DNA of 64,000 nt from Odobenus rosmarus divergens (GCF_000321225.1 NW_004450397.1:1093653-1157652); one strand, 5' to 3'. Shown: positions 43,800 to 56,275, counted from the first letter of the stretch. Notes: generated by a model not told the origin, from the sequence alone. Translations and numbers: made by a program.

Positions 43800-45350
43800 T
43801 AGATTTAAGGTGAGTCATTCATTTGTTCAGCAAATATAGAATGAATGACTACTATATTTCAGGTATTATGCTAAATGTTGGGTCTAAAATAAACAAAACA
43901 GAGAAGATTTCTACTCTCCTGCATTTTATAGTTTAGTTGGTGAGATAATAAACATAGAAATAAATATATAATTATAAACTTTTACAATCACCATGAAGAA
44001 AATGAAAAAGATACAATAAGAACATAGTATAAGTTGAAAGTCAGGTAAAACATACCTTAAAAAAGTGAATATTGAAGATGAGATTGATGAAAATTGGGAG
44101 CTTCCCAGAAAAAGAAATGAAAAAAGGGTTTGGTAAAACACAACAACAACAACAACACCTTTGTGGTAAGAGCACTGTACCCAGAGGAAAACTGCACTTA
44201 GAGAGTTAGGCAATGAGACATCCTTGTTGCCCCTTGAGAGAAAATTTGACTATTTTATTTTTTTTGACTTTTATGTTAAATATAGTTGGAACCATTAAGC
44301 GGTGGAATCAATTTATTTATATTTTCAATGATTTTTGTGACTTCTATGTAGAAATGGCTAATAGGATGGCAAGGGTGAGAGCAGGGATGCACTTAAGAGG
44401 CTCATAGTTGCTATAAAGCAAATATACTGAATGACTTAGACCATGGTAGGGGGCAGTGGAGATGGACAGAAGTAGATATATTTGAGAGGCACCTGGGTGG
44501 CTTGGTCGGTTAAGCGTCTGCCTTCGGTTCAGGTCATGATCCCTGGGTTCTTGGATCGAGCCCCATGTCGGGCTCCCTGCTCAGCAGGGAGTCTGCTTCT
44601 CCCTCTCTCTCTGCCCCTCTCCCTGCTTGTACACTCTCTCACTCACTCATTTTCTCTCAAATAAATAAAATCTTAAGAAAAAAAGAAATAGATATATTTG
44701 AGAAAGTTTTGGCAGTGGACTGATTAGGATTTGATGATGGATTCTGGGATATGAACAATAGGAAAATGAAAAGGTAAAGTTTGTAAGTCCAACACCTAGA
44801 ATAGCACCTAGCACAAAACAGATACTTAATAAATAATTGTTCAATGAATGAATGAATGCCTGTATAAATCAGTGCAGGTGTCATTTAATAAAATGAGGAA
44901 AACTGGAGAAGTTGCTTTCTGATAAGACATTGAGTTTGATATGCCTGTGAATATTCAGAGTGAACCATTAGAACTATATCTGGAGCTCAGAAAAGAGTAA
45001 GAATCTAAGATATGAGTTACAGACAGAGTGATGGTACTTAAAGCCAGTGAGCATATAGAATAAGAAGAGGATTTTAGACTGAGCCATGAAAAATTCCAGT
45101 ATTTAGAGGATGGGCAAAAAACAGGAGTTAATAAAGAAGACTAACGAGGAGCATCCAAGTATAGAGGTGACATTCTGGACAGTGCAACAACAAGGATGTC
45201 AAGACAGACACTGCTTTACGAAGGATGGGGTAGTCAACTGTGCCAAAACATTTAGTTACACAAAAATGTTAAAGTCCATTAGATTTTGCAACACTGATAT
45301 TGTTGGTAATTTCTGTGAGAGCAAGGTTTATGAATGATAGAGGCAGGGAC
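43800..45350 (-). repeat. Long L2 LINE remnant (antisense), interrupted by a SINE
   Basis: Antisense L2 pieces in consistent order: 'gttcagcaaatatagaatga', 'ggtattatgctaaatgttgg', 'ttataaacttttacaatcacc', 'tggagatggacagaagtaga' and 'tttggcagtggactgattag', then 'atgggcaaaaaacaggagtt' and 'ggatggggtagtcaactgtg'. Divergence is high. The (AAC)n at 44143-44157 and (AATG)n at 44842-44857 are simple repeats within it. Confidence 0.55.
44487..44683 (+). mobile_element. CAN/SINEC SINE with TSD
   Basis: Head 'aggcacctgggtggcttggt', core 'ggttcaggtcatgatccctg', CT tract and CAAATAAATAAAATC tail. A 19-bp TSD of the form AGAAGTAGATATATTTGAG (44468-44486) recurs at 44684-44702 with one G/A difference. Confidence 0.97.
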
Positions 45351-45359
45351 AAACGGGTG

Positions 45360-46730
45360 TAGGCGCAATAGTGAGTGAGAAGTCAGGAAGTGGAAAATGC
45401 ATATGTGGACAACCTAATTATAAGTTGAATTTATCTGATTCACATTCTTACCAAGTATATTCAAATGTTTCTAGAACTCTAGAAATTAAACATTGGTAAG
45501 AGATGACAGGAGAATGATTGTATGTAGTTTTTCATTTACTAGAAAGAAAACCACTCATTTTATTAACTAAAAACAAAACTAAAAAAAAAATAGAAATGTG
45601 AAGATCTCCTTATGTTTTAAAACAGAAAACTGAAGATTTCAAAACATCAATCATGAATGCTATCTTTGGCTATTTTTGATGTTGTAACTTGTGGAAAACA
45701 AGTGGAGCAGAGCCATCTGGAATCCACTTGGAAAGCCTGACAGACTATTACATAATAGAGAAATACACTTAACTGAATTTTTGAAATTTCTTCACAGTAG
45801 CTGAGACGACTGCAACTAATATATAGAACTGAAAAACAAAACAACAATAACAAAAAGTCTTACTTAAAGCCATTTGTTTATCATGTAAAATGCAAAAATA
45901 ATGGACACTTCTCAAAATTCTAAGGAGAAGAGAGTTTGTGAGATTTATATCACCATGAAATGGGTCAATAAATGGTTGGGAAACCAAACTCTGGAGAAAG
46001 TGCTATAATTTTCTACTGCTGATGTTCTTGGAGATGTCTTGGTTCCTATACTTTTTGCAATCTCTCCTCTCCCTCAATTCAGTTACCCCATTTTTAACTT
46101 TTAAGTTAGTTTGAGTTAGCTCCTTGAACCATAAAAGTATTTAACCAACACATCTTGTTTTTAGCAGTAGCCAAGAAAAGGAAAATGGGGAGACTGCTTT
46201 CTTCAAATACTAGTGTTTGGGAAAAGAAAATCTAAGTGACAACAGTTGTGTTAATGTCTAAAATTCTTTACATACATACACACAGATCGAGAGCACAAGA
46301 AAATGATGAGGACCTGAGGTGACACAGAAGGAAATTAGTTAAGTTTCATGATAGTAAATTCACATTTATTCCCTTCCATTTAGTTAACTTGGATAACAAT
46401 TTCTTAATCCACACCTTTAGTTTGTTTTCATTTGAATGGAAAGCTAAAATTTTAAATTGAAACTGTTTCTTTTTAGTCTTATCCTGTAGAGTTTTGTCCA
46501 AGTTAAGGCATATCTATGAATAAGAATAGACAAAGTAGAATAACATTTTAAAAAATAATCCTTCAAAAAAATTTTTTATAAAAAATCCTTCAACCATGGT
46601 TTTGTCAAACAATATCAAAGAACATTTAAGGGTTACTGAATCAAAAGAAGTTTTTTTCTGAAGTTTTAAAACAGAAGAAAAAAGAATAAAGTGCCAAAAG
46701 AATTAACTACTCTGTTTTACATTCTGCCTC
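45360..46730. other. Unique AT-rich sequence
   Basis: No gene or clear repeat recognised. Confidence 0.4.
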
Positions 46731-46737
46731 GATGCAA

Positions 46738-46742
46738 ACACG

Positions 46743-46773
<31 letters not shown>
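46738..46773. repeat. (CA)n/(CG)n alternating purine-pyrimidine tract
   Basis: ACACGCACACACGCGCGCGC followed by (AC)n. The CG core within (CA)n is a classical Z-DNA-prone composition. Confidence 0.93.
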
Positions 46774-46779
46774 TTTATT

Positions 46780-47495
46780 CTATTGGAAAGTTATACTCAA
46801 AAAACACTGTGAACAGTCCAACCTTCCTTTTACTTTAAAAGAGTCAGTTGCTTAAGCATAACTGGCAAAATCTGTACTTTACCTAGATCAGAACACACTT
46901 GGAATATTTTGCACTGTTCTGGACTACAAAATCTGGACAGACATTGACAAAAAACACATGGTTGAGGAAGGACTAGGCCATATAAGAACTGATTGATGAG
47001 ACTAGTGCCATTTGGTCCAGAGAAGGAATACAATAACTATCCTCAAACATTTCAGAGGCCAGGTGCCCAGGGCACTGAGGTCAGAGTACACTATTAGGGC
47101 CTCAGATCCTGGAAACACTTGGCTTCAGATTTGCAAAGCAAAACTTGTCAACACTTGGACCAATACTGGTGGGCCATCCAAACAGACTGTTAATCTGAAA
47201 GGACTACACCAAACATGGACGATAAATAAGACTGAATTGATCATACACATTAGAGCTCAAATGAGGACAAAGTTTAAAGATAAGACAGAAGTGGAAGCCA
47301 GGCTTAAAATAGGTTCATTATTTAGAGCCATTATTTAGAGCTTTGCTGAAATTTTATTTTTGTGGTTTCAGAAAGAGGTAGTGAGGGAAATCCCCAAAGC
47401 ACTAAAGGAATATTTGAGATTTGATGGAATAAACCTAACACATTTTATAAGTTGTAAGTTTATAACTTATATATGATATAGTATAACTAACACAT
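46780..47495. other. Unique sequence, no gene seen
   Basis: An open frame of 108 codons (47012-47338, plus) lies here without a recognisable domain or splice context. I treat it as chance. Confidence 0.4.
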
Positions 47496-47499
47496 AAGT

Positions 47500-47695
47500 T
47501 TATAACTTTGTAAGTACCAGGCATTTTACATATATCACCTCATTTACCCTCACCAACATTTTAATGTCAGATGCATTATTGTGACTATTATCCTCATTTT
47601 ATACATGAGACTTATCTACTACATCTCCTTTCTACAAGAAATTAAATGATTACATAAGACATCTGTGAGTAGAACCAGGTCCTACCCACAGCAGT
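47500..47695 (-). repeat. MIR SINE (antisense)
   Basis: 'taccaggcattttacatata', 'ctcatttaccctcaccaaca', 'ttatcctcattttatacatg' and 'gagtagaaccaggtcctacc' follow the antisense MIR order. Confidence 0.7.
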
Positions 47696-47924
47696 ACAGT
47701 ATTGAATAACTGTAATTCTCTGTAGAACTTTCTGGAAATGGAAGAAGCTCCCTCAGGATGAAGTAAGTTTCTCATCACTTAGTGGGTTCAAGAGGAGCTG
47801 GGAGACATGGAGTAATTATGCACTAGGTTAGATAAGAAAATCTTTAAGGTCCCTTCCCATTTTAAGATTCTAATTCTATATACAGAGTAAAAGGAGTTAA
47901 GTGTTTAAGTATTTTAAGCAAGGT

Positions 47925-48155
47925 AATAGGGTTAAGATAACCTGGATCCAATTCTTACATAGTCTCTCCACTACCAGCTGTTTGATTTTGATCAAGTTGC
48001 ATGACCTTTTTAAGCACCAGTGCCCTATCTTCACTGATGGAGAGAATAGTATTGACCTCACAGAGTTGTATATAAAACTATGAGACAATATAGGTAACAT
48101 GCTAAGCACGGTGTCTGATGCACAGTGCGTATCACTAAATGGTAGCTGGTATTAA
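47925..48155 (+). repeat. MIR SINE
   Basis: Sense MIR: 'taacctggatccaattctta', 'gctgtttgattttgatcaag', 'aggtaacatgctaagcacgg' and 'gcacagtgcgtatcactaaatggtagc'-like end (48120-48150). Together with the adjacent antisense MIR it forms a head-to-head pair. Confidence 0.82.
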
Positions 48156-48159
48156 TACA

Positions 48160-48765
48160 ATTCAGTAAATGACATATTGCTTAAATTTTGTCCCCAAACA
48201 GAACTGTTATAACTTTTTCTATGATTAAGGAGAAGTAAACTGTAGCGTCTGAGCATCTGTTTCATCATTAAACTCTAACAGATCTGGGGTAATAAAGGGA
48301 AGAGAGAAAAAATAAAAATAATGAAAGAAGATAGGAAGCCTTCTATGAATTTTCCCATTACTCATCTTGATCAGATTCCCTGAGTTACCCAAGTGTTAAT
48401 TGTTGTTGATAAGGTAATCAGATGAAACAAACCAATATGAAACAATGTGGAAACACCACACTGAGAACTAAAATTCTTCCAGTCAGAAATTAACTACAGG
48501 ATTGGCAGTGTATTGACAGTGAGATGGTTTCAATTGTTTAATAAAAATCTTGTTCTAGCAAGAAATCATTTTACTGTTCTATATCAGTTTTGACCATATC
48601 TCTTTTTTTCTTTCCTTTTTTCTTTTCAGTAGATCTATGATCATAGAATCATTCTCTGCCCAGAATTAAAAAAAAAAAAATAGTGTAGTTTGGGGGAGGG
48701 GTGGTACAGAGATTTGATGATATTTTAAATCTCCTACTTATCTTCTGCTCTTACACTTAAAGCTG
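48160..48765. other. Unique AT-rich sequence
   Basis: Nothing recognised; an A-run lies at 48668-48680. Confidence 0.4.
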
Positions 48766-48769
48766 TGGC

Positions 48770-48950
48770 ATCAATGTAGACTCAACATGAGAGGCACTTG
48801 AGGAAATCTAGAAGACATTCATGCATGGGTTCCACTCCCAGAAATTCTGATTCTATTCAGCCTGAGTTAGGAATGTGCATCAGGAATTTTTTTTAACATC
48901 CCCCAGGTGATTTTATCACTCAACTGAAGTTTAGAACCATTGTTATAAAC
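48770..48950 (+). mobile_element. MER5A-like DNA transposon
   Basis: 'ccactcccagaaattctgat', 'tgcatcaggaatttttttta', 'acatcccccaggtgatttta' and 'agtttagaaccattg' match the 3' half of MER5A. The 5' half is degraded. Confidence 0.65.
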
Positions 48951-48959
48951 CAATCCTAA

Positions 48960-49630
48960 AAAAAAATTAGAGCTTCCTTTTAATGCTGCATAGTCACCTA
49001 AAGATATACTTGTAGAAAGCTGGCCTTTCCTTTGGGGCTCTGGTATAGAGCAGACTCCACCAGTGCTTTGGGAAGTCATTCTTTTGAGCAATATGGGTCA
49101 CCTTGATGCATTGGAGGGGTCATGTCCTGCTTGTTCATAGTGTATAGCTTCAAAGATACTGCAGTTCCTGCTAACCTGATAACCACGGAGGAGAGCTGTG
49201 TTGTTGAGCCCTGCTTGCCTTTAAGAATAAAATGTATCTTCCAATATGCTTCAACTATATTCATGGCTAGACTACCCACCAGAAAAAAAATCTCCCACCA
49301 TCTTTCTTTTTCCAAGAGACCTCAAGAGCTGATCTAGACAGATGTGGAAGTTTCCCACATATTCTGATAGAAGTAGCCACAGAAAGATTGAAAGGCATTT
49401 AAGGAGACAACATCACTGAAAAAGAAAAAGAAAAAGATCAGAACTAAGGGACTTATATAGAGGCAGAAGAAGAAATAAGACACATACATACATACCCACA
49501 CACATATAAGCACATACGTATTAAATCTTGGGTGCATAGCACTGGATTAATCTTCACATTTGGGTCGTAAAACATCATTGTCAGGCATGGACTTCTCATT
49601 TAATTTTATTATTTTACTTGTTTTTAATCA
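48960..49630. other. Unique sequence with (AAAAG)n and (ACAT)n tracts
   Basis: Simple repeats at about 49418-49438 and 49482-49497. Overlapping open frames on both strands near 49076-49337 lack known motifs. Confidence 0.4.
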
Positions 49631-49639
49631 ATAAAATGA

Positions 49640-50150
49640 ATACTCATAAGCACACCTATCTAACCCAAGATCTAGACTATTACCAACAACTTACATTTAT
49701 TTATGTGTTATTTCTTTATCCCTTCTTGTCACTCCTCTTACACAGATATAACTGCCATTCTGAATTCTGTGCTTTTATTTTATTTATAGATTTATTATGT
49801 AAGTATACCTAGTATTGTTTACTTTTGTTTGTCTTGTGAACTTTTGAAAAAAGGAATCTTCTGGTACTTGCTTTAGGACTCAACCTAATGTTCCTAAGAT
49901 TGATGCACACAGTTTCTGTGTGTTAATTCATTTTCACTTTTATATAATAAAACTGAATGTACTACAATTTGTCTATTCATTCACCCATTAATGAGTATTT
50001 GGATTGTTTCCATTTCTTGCTATTACCAACAGTGCTGCCATGAACATTCTTTTCCAGGTCTGCTAGTGCATATATGCAAGGGTTCCTCTTTGGTTTTATG
50101 CTAGTTCCTCTTGGGAACTGATGAGCCCGATTCATGGAAATATTCAACTT
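49640..50150 (-). mobile_element. Old L1 3' region (antisense)
   Basis: 'ttgtctattcattcacccat', 'tggattgtttccatttcttg', 'ctattaccaacagtgctgcc', 'atgaacattcttttccaggt' and 'atatatgcaagggttcctct' reproduce the classic antisense LINE phrase of old placental L1. Confidence 0.75.
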
Positions 50151-50289
50151 ACAAAATAAACTGTTCTCCAATGAATAAGAGGTCTCAATGATTTCAAGTT
50201 TGGGGGTCAATTTTTGCCAATCCAAAGTGTGAAAAATGGCATTTCAATGAGATCTTAGGATTCTTCAGAAGATACCATTACAGTCTAAA

Positions 50290-50690
50290 AAGGCTTAACT
50301 TAGCATTAAAAAAGATGCTGGATCTAGACGGATTCCATTAAGTTCTGCCCATCTTTCAAAGAACAGATGATTTTGATAGCATTCTACAACATAGAAACAT
50401 TTTGAAAGCAGCTCCACACTTAGGTTTACACATTTTGGAACCTAAACTTAATTTTAGAATATTACAAAAAGAGAAGCTGTAGATTCTTTTCACTTATGCC
50501 CACTAACCCAGTGGTGTATTAATAAAATCAGGTGTCATGACTAAGTGAGGTTTTCCTGGGAATGTCGGAATTTTTCACTATTAGGAAATTGATTGATGTG
50601 ATTTATTCCATCAGAAAATTAAAAGGAAAACACAAATGAATACATCACTAGATGTTGAACTCTGAGAAAACTTAGCAGGCTGCTATATTT
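50290..50690 (+). mobile_element. Old L1 ORF2 fragment (RT region, sense)
   Basis: 'gatgctggatctagacggat', 'tcatgactaagtgaggtttt', 'cctgggaatgtcggaatttt' and 'aggaaattgattgatgtgat' correspond to the L1 RT stretch '[23 protein letters not shown]'-like coding. Heavily decayed, no intact frame. Confidence 0.65.
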
Positions 50691-50699
50691 AATGGAATG

Positions 50700-52470
50700 A
50701 AACTATCCAACATGAGACATATTCACACATCCGTGTACTGGAAAATTCGTTAAGGACAATTTGTTCCTTTTTTCATTTGTTCATTTTGTTCATTTTTATC
50801 CTCATTATCCAAGGTTTATCACCTAATGGAAACTCAGAATGGAAAAAAAAGTATGTGTTCTCATTTACTTCCAATTTAAAAGAAAATAAAACGATGGGGG
50901 GAAAAGATTCTGTATTCATGGAAATTTTGATGTGATAAAAATAAAAAGAAAGGCTAATAGAAACCTGAGAAGTGAAAAAATATCAATCAGGGCCATCTGT
51001 ACTCTTGTGGTTGTTAAGATATAATCCCATGCTAAATAAATAACCTTGTGCATAAATACTGCCATAAATATATGAGAATGACCTTGAAATTTTTTCTAAC
51101 ACATTTCCCTCTCATTAACTCCTAAGAGTCTTTGGCATTAATGCAAATATGAAGGACTGTCACACTCCCGTGCCTGCACTGCAGTCATTGTGCAAGAACA
51201 TCCGGGAGGTCACAGACACCTGGAAAGTACTTTATTAAACCACAGGGAAACCCTCTTGTCAATCCTAATGCAATTGAATGTGCTACCACTGGTGCTTAAT
51301 TTAATTCAATTTTTTTCTTGACTGATTTTTGCTCTATACCATCTATATTTCTATGAACTTCTGTCAGGTGAAATAATTTAAATCTGAATTCTCAACAGGC
51401 TCACAGGGGAAACTTTTTGCTTTTCTTCAGATGCTAAACAACAAATTAACTTCTTTAATGAGAGTACCTATGTCTATGCACACACACAAATATACACCCA
51501 CATACATGCATATTCTAGATCAGATCACTTAGTGGTCTCACCCATTAAAAATCATGGAATTCCTTTTGCCCAATATACAACATTTTCAAATCACATTAGG
51601 TCAGAGGAAGGCAAAATCCATATGACTGTATGCCACCAGGCAATTGCTAGGAAAAGGGGAATTGCTTCTGAGTTGTTGGCATTTTAAAATGTATTATTTT
51701 CAACAACTGTTAAAAATAAAATCTAACTTATGAATTCAAATGTCAAAGCTCTAAGAATGGTGCTGGGGGAGGAGACAGAGCACTATTTTCATTACAGTAA
51801 ATAGATTTTCTGGTACCCCAAGAAGAAACAAGGTTTAGATACTTAAATTTTATGTAAGACCTAAAAAATTATTGCCCTTTGTTACATTAGTCTATACCTA
51901 CTGGTTGGGAATAAAGTGTGTTAGCTGTGCTTCAGAAAATCACATTTCTTTTCACCAAATGTTTATCTCATTGTAAATGAAAATCACTCAAACAAAACAA
52001 AGCTTCTACGTATTCATTCTTAAACCACAGATTCCTTTTGAAACCGGGCAATAAGAAAATCAGACATTAACATTCTGAAAGAATTAAATTACCCACTTGC
52101 GCTTCCTAGCACAAAGTTTCTATTCTTTAAAGCTGAAGAGCAGATAGTATTGCCTTCTATTTTTTTAAGGGCCAGAGATAGAGGAATATTTTTTTAAGAA
52201 GAGTACTAAGTTAAATAGTTTTATGATACTCAGAAGTCTTGCAATAAGCCTTGCCAACAAATTAAAAAAAAAAAAAACAGAAAAAAGAAAGGAGCGTTTG
52301 ATTCCTATTAAAGGGATTCAAACTTGTGTAAATTTGGTAGTGCTTTTGGTAGCTATTGTCCCTCCCTCTGGTCTCCTGAGACAATATACGGGCATTGCCT
52401 GCCTCCTCACGACTACTCATTAAATGGCAGCTAGTATCAGTACTATTTGCCCAGTATTTATAATGCGCTA
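50700..52470. other. Unique AT-rich sequence
   Basis: No recognised repeat or gene; an A-run at 52263-52276 and short simple repeats only. Confidence 0.4.
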
Positions 52471-52479
52471 CTCTGCCAA

Positions 52480-52640
52480 AGTATGGTGCAAATACTTTAA
52501 ATTTGTCCTTTTGAATGCCACTATAAGACACCCCTGTCATATCTTGTTTATACACAACAAGAAACTGAGGCTCAGAGACTTGCCCAGGGCCTCACAGCGT
52601 TAAAAGTGGTCCAAGGTCAAATTAAAAACTAGATTCCCAA
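52480..52640 (-). repeat. MIR SINE (antisense)
   Basis: 'caacaagaaactgaggctca', 'gagacttgcccagggcctca' and 'cagcgttaaaagtggtccaa' are antisense MIR core. Confidence 0.75.
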
Positions 52641-52784
52641 CACAGAGATTTTAGTGCTTTCCCAATGCAAATCCATGAGAAGCTGAAAACTAAAATAATT
52701 CTAGGCTATAATTGTTAGTCTAATCAAGATATTTTTTCAAGATGACATCCCCCCCTTAAATATCTAATTCTTTCATTTGGGAGG

Positions 52785-53020
52785 TGAGATTGAATCTGGA
52801 TTTGGATTCAGACAGCTTGAGTCTAAATTCCTCCTCTGCCACTTAGTCATTCTGTGACTTGGACAATAATAAGCTCTTGGTGCCTTTGTTTCCTGAGGGC
52901 AACAGTAGTCCATCCCTCATAGGACTGCTGTGGAGGTTAAAAGAGTTAATCTATATGTCAGGTGCTTAGAGCACAGTACTGGGTGCACAGTAAGCTGTGA
53001 ATAAGCATTGGCTATTACTA
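52785..53020 (+). repeat. MIR SINE
   Basis: 'tggattcagacagcttgagt', 'cctctgccacttagtcattc', 'tgtgacttggacaataataa', 'aggtgcttagagcacagtac' and 'gtgaataagcattggctatt' give a nearly full-length sense MIR. Confidence 0.9.
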
Positions 53021-53029
53021 TAAATATTT

Positions 53030-53850
53030 AAATTTTGTCTTATGTTTGGAAGACCTGGCTTTTCCCACGTTCCTATGCAGGTACTTGGTCTGTCTGTTTA
53101 TGACCTATCTTACTTGCACAAATAAGTAGTGGAACCAGTATTTGAATCTGGTTAAGATTCAGTCATAGTTGGAGTAAGCTTGGGAAGTTTCTACTTTGTA
53201 CGTTCATCTACAGTTCTGGTTGTGTCAAGTACTGTGTGACATTCATGATGGAATGAAAAGAGTTCTTATTTTAATACATAAATAAATCTGAAAGACAACT
53301 AGTAATAACTGGTCTCTCTTTTCCCAAATCTTTCTAGACTCAACATAACTAATGCTTTCCTTCAGAGGACTGTATGGAGGGCCCTTGGACACAAAAGGTT
53401 AGGAACAGCTAACTCCTCAGCTGGAGGATGACGGCTCTGCCTGCTGGCTTCTTGCTGGTGGGACTACTAGGTTGGAGTAACCAAGATGCATAACGAAATA
53501 TATACATGCTCTTCCCTTCTACTAGAGAAAGCCATGACTCAGGAACGAATGGATACATTTATTTCAGGAACATGAATACATTTATTTTGCTTATGTTACT
53601 TCAAATTTTCAGACAATCAATGTATAAAAGATGTTTTGAACATACAAAATATCAATGTTCTATTTCAAAGTTTTATTGTGAAAATAGCTGTTAATAAAAC
53701 TGCACCATATTTTTAAAATCTGTCAGGAAATATTTCAAAAACTTGTGTAATGTTGATGTTTAGTGCCCCCTTTTACTGTCTAAAGGTCTCTTTGGGACAA
53801 TGCACTGTAGGGTTTCGTATCTGTAATTCTGTTCTGTTTTACAATCCACC
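53030..53850. other. Unique sequence
   Basis: No gene recognised. Confidence 0.4.
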
Positions 53851-53875
53851 CAGGCCCTCCTGATCTTTCTCTCAG

Positions 53876-53982
53876 CCTCACCCTGACTTAGTCATTCAGT
53901 TTCTCCTAGTTCCTCTTGAAATGAACTTGGGCTTTTTAGGTCAAAAGACCCACAGGGCACTCAGAGTTCTGACATTGCCAAG
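53876..53982 (+). other. Candidate 107-nt exon (unproved)
   Basis: Upstream: a polypyrimidine-rich acceptor ending CTTTCTCTCAG at 53875, with an alternative acceptor at 53853. Downstream: a consensus donor AAG/GTAAGT at 53982/53983. The 107 nt are open in one frame throughout (beginning PHPDLVIQFLLVPLEM). I do not recognise the peptide. One frame of 107 nt is often open by chance, so the support is only the paired splice-like sites. Confidence 0.2.
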
Positions 53983-53999
53983 GTAAGTATTAGTCCTGG

Positions 54000-55080
54000 G
54001 ATAGATTTACATTAAAAAAGTTGGCATCTCTTCTTCTGCCTTGACAAGCACTACCAAATGGTCTTTTGGACTTTTTCCTGGCCCATCCTGGGAAGAAGAA
54101 AAAAGGAGGAGGAAAAAAAAAATCTATCCAACACATACAAACAGATGAATAGATACAGTTTTATATACATCATATTTAACATATTATTAATCACTTTAAA
54201 TCTTCTTGAAAAAGACTCTGTTAAAATAAATTATAAAATATACATAAAATTCTTATCTATAGGCTGATCACCCTTTGCTTTTGGTAAATGAGCCTTCTAC
54301 ATTTTTTTTTGCCTCATTCAAAATATTTCATGTCAAGATGCTTCAAAATTATGTGACATCGCCTTTCATTCTATGTGGACACTAAATTGGGCAAGATTCC
54401 ACTTCACTTAAGCCAAAAATACTGATCTTTTCAGCTATTATCTTGGAGGGAAGCCACTCAAATGGAATTTTCAAATGTACATGCAGTTCTTAGAAGCCAC
54501 AACGTTGCTCCCCACTCATTGTTTTAGCATTCTGACTTATCCACACGTTATAAGAAAAATAGGAAACCTGCACAATAATCAAGCACAAAGCACCAGTGGA
54601 AATATTTTCAAATTCAAACTATCAGTCACTGCTGGAAATTACATTGTTGACATTCTGTATCATCCCTGGCTTCTGAGCTTGCAGGGGCATAAAGCCTACT
54701 GACTACATTTCCAGATTCTTTTGCCAGTGTGGACGGAGTTGGAGCCCTTCAGTACAAGAAGCCTGTGTTCGAGGCGGAAGGCAGGACAGAGAGAGAAGGT
54801 ATTATTCTCAGGTGGTAGCTGCTGCAGGTATGGTCTAGTCAGAGAGCTCATGAGATTTTCGCCCAAGGCTTTTGGGTAACTTCCCAAGAAATACCCATGT
54901 TAGTTGCTGTAGGCAGCTGAGACTATTGGTCCAAATCCACTGATGTTCTGCCCTTCTAGATTCCCATCATTAAACCTCCTTTCTGTAGTAAATACTGGGG
55001 GTGGCTTCTGCTTTTGTGACCAAAATCTTACTTATACATCAAACAAATGCCCAAATGTTCAAAAAACAATTCAAATAATA
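54000..55080. other. Unique AT-rich sequence
   Basis: No recognised repeat or gene. Confidence 0.4.
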
Positions 55081-55086
55081 ATTTTC

Positions 55087-55569
55087 AGTTCACATATACA
55101 ATATCTTATTATTAATTACAGTCCCCATGCTGTACATTAGATCATCAGAACTTATTCTTATAAGTGATTATCTGCGCCCTTGGACCTACATCACTACACT
55201 TCCCTCAGCCCCTGGCAACCACCATTCTACTCTGTTTCTATGAAATCAGCATTTATTATTATTATTATTATTTTTTTTTAGGAAGAGAGTGTGAGCGGGG
55301 CCTGGAGGGCAGAGGGAGAGAGCAAGACAAAATCTTAAGCAGGCTCCACACTTGGCTCAGAGCCTGACATGGGGCTCGATCACAATTTGAGCTGAAATCA
55401 AGAGTTGGATGTTTAATCAACTGAGCCTCCCAGCCACCCCAGCATTTTTTTTCTTTTTAAGATTCCACGTATAAGTGATACCATACGGTACTTATCCTTC
55501 TCTTTCTGGCTTATTTCGCTTAGCATAATATACTCCAGATTCATCCATGTAGCTAACAATAGGATATTG
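55087..55569 (-). mobile_element. Old L1 3' region, inverted 5' segment of a twin-primed copy
   Basis: Antisense L1M text: 'ccatgctgtacattagatca', 'cctggcaaccaccattctac', 'ttaagattccacgtataagt', 'ggcttatttcgcttagcata', 'ctccagattcatccatgtag'. Its L1 3' limit ('TATTGTATATGTGAA' on the minus strand) is where the adjoining sense piece begins. A SINE interrupts it. Confidence 0.85.
55263..55439 (-). mobile_element. Older CAN/SINEC SINE inserted in L1M
   Basis: Antisense and diverged: 'ttaggaagagagtgtgagcg', 'acttggctcagagcctgaca', 'tggggctcgatcacaatttg', 'ctgagcctcccagccacccc'. The flanking CAGCATTT occurs at about 55247-55254 and 55440-55447. Confidence 0.88.
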
Positions 55570-55782
55570 CAGACCTGAATGTGGCTGATAGTAGATCCTA
55601 AGCATTCTCACCACACACCACACAAAGTTTCCTACATTAACTATGTGCAGTGACGGATGTGTTAATTATTTTGACCTTGGTAATCATTTTACAGTGCGTA
55701 TGTATGTCAAATCACCAGGTTGCACACTTTACATATATACAATTATATTTGCTAACTATTCCTCAATGAAGTTAAAAAAGTA
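55570..55782 (+). mobile_element. Old L1 3' end, sense half of a twin-primed copy
   Basis: Sense L1M terminus: 'gatagtagatcctaagcatt', 'ctcaccacacaccacacaaa', 'atcaccaggttgcacacttt', 'acatatatacaattatattt' and 'cctcaatgaagttaaaaaag'. It follows directly, in L1 coordinates, from the inverted piece to its left. Confidence 0.85.
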
Positions 55783-55789
55783 ACTTTCA

Positions 55790-56275
55790 GTTCACTGACA
55801 GATTTCACAACACATCTTGACTGAAACTCACAACAATCTTACAAAATAGATATAGTTGGTATTAGTGGTCTTATTTAACGTGAGGAAACTTAGATGCTTC
55901 TAGATACAGTTCCCTCCTGAATGCATGTTTCCTTCCTTTTTTAATGAAGAAACAAAATAAATAATAAAGTATATGAAGATGCAATGCAAGGATTCATCTG
56001 CAATTTTATTTAAGTCCTAATTTTTAACCTTGCCTTTGTGAGCAATCTCAATGTGGTAGAAGCTTTCTTAACTGGCCCTCCTTTAAGTGACCCACCGGGT
56101 TAACTTTCATTAACAATTTCCATTTTCTCTGTAAAGTAGTGACTAATGTGCATTGCACATTGATCCCAGCTTCCCAGTTGGTAGGGATCATACAAATTCA
56201 GTTTATCGAGAATCAGTTGTGTTTCTTCCCAATCCTGTTATACCAGCTACACCTGATACTAGAATTAAATAATTT
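55790..56275. other. Unique sequence with possible MIR trace
   Basis: 55810-55900 has an antisense MIR flavour ('acaacaatcttacaaaatag'). Otherwise nothing recognised. Confidence 0.4.
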
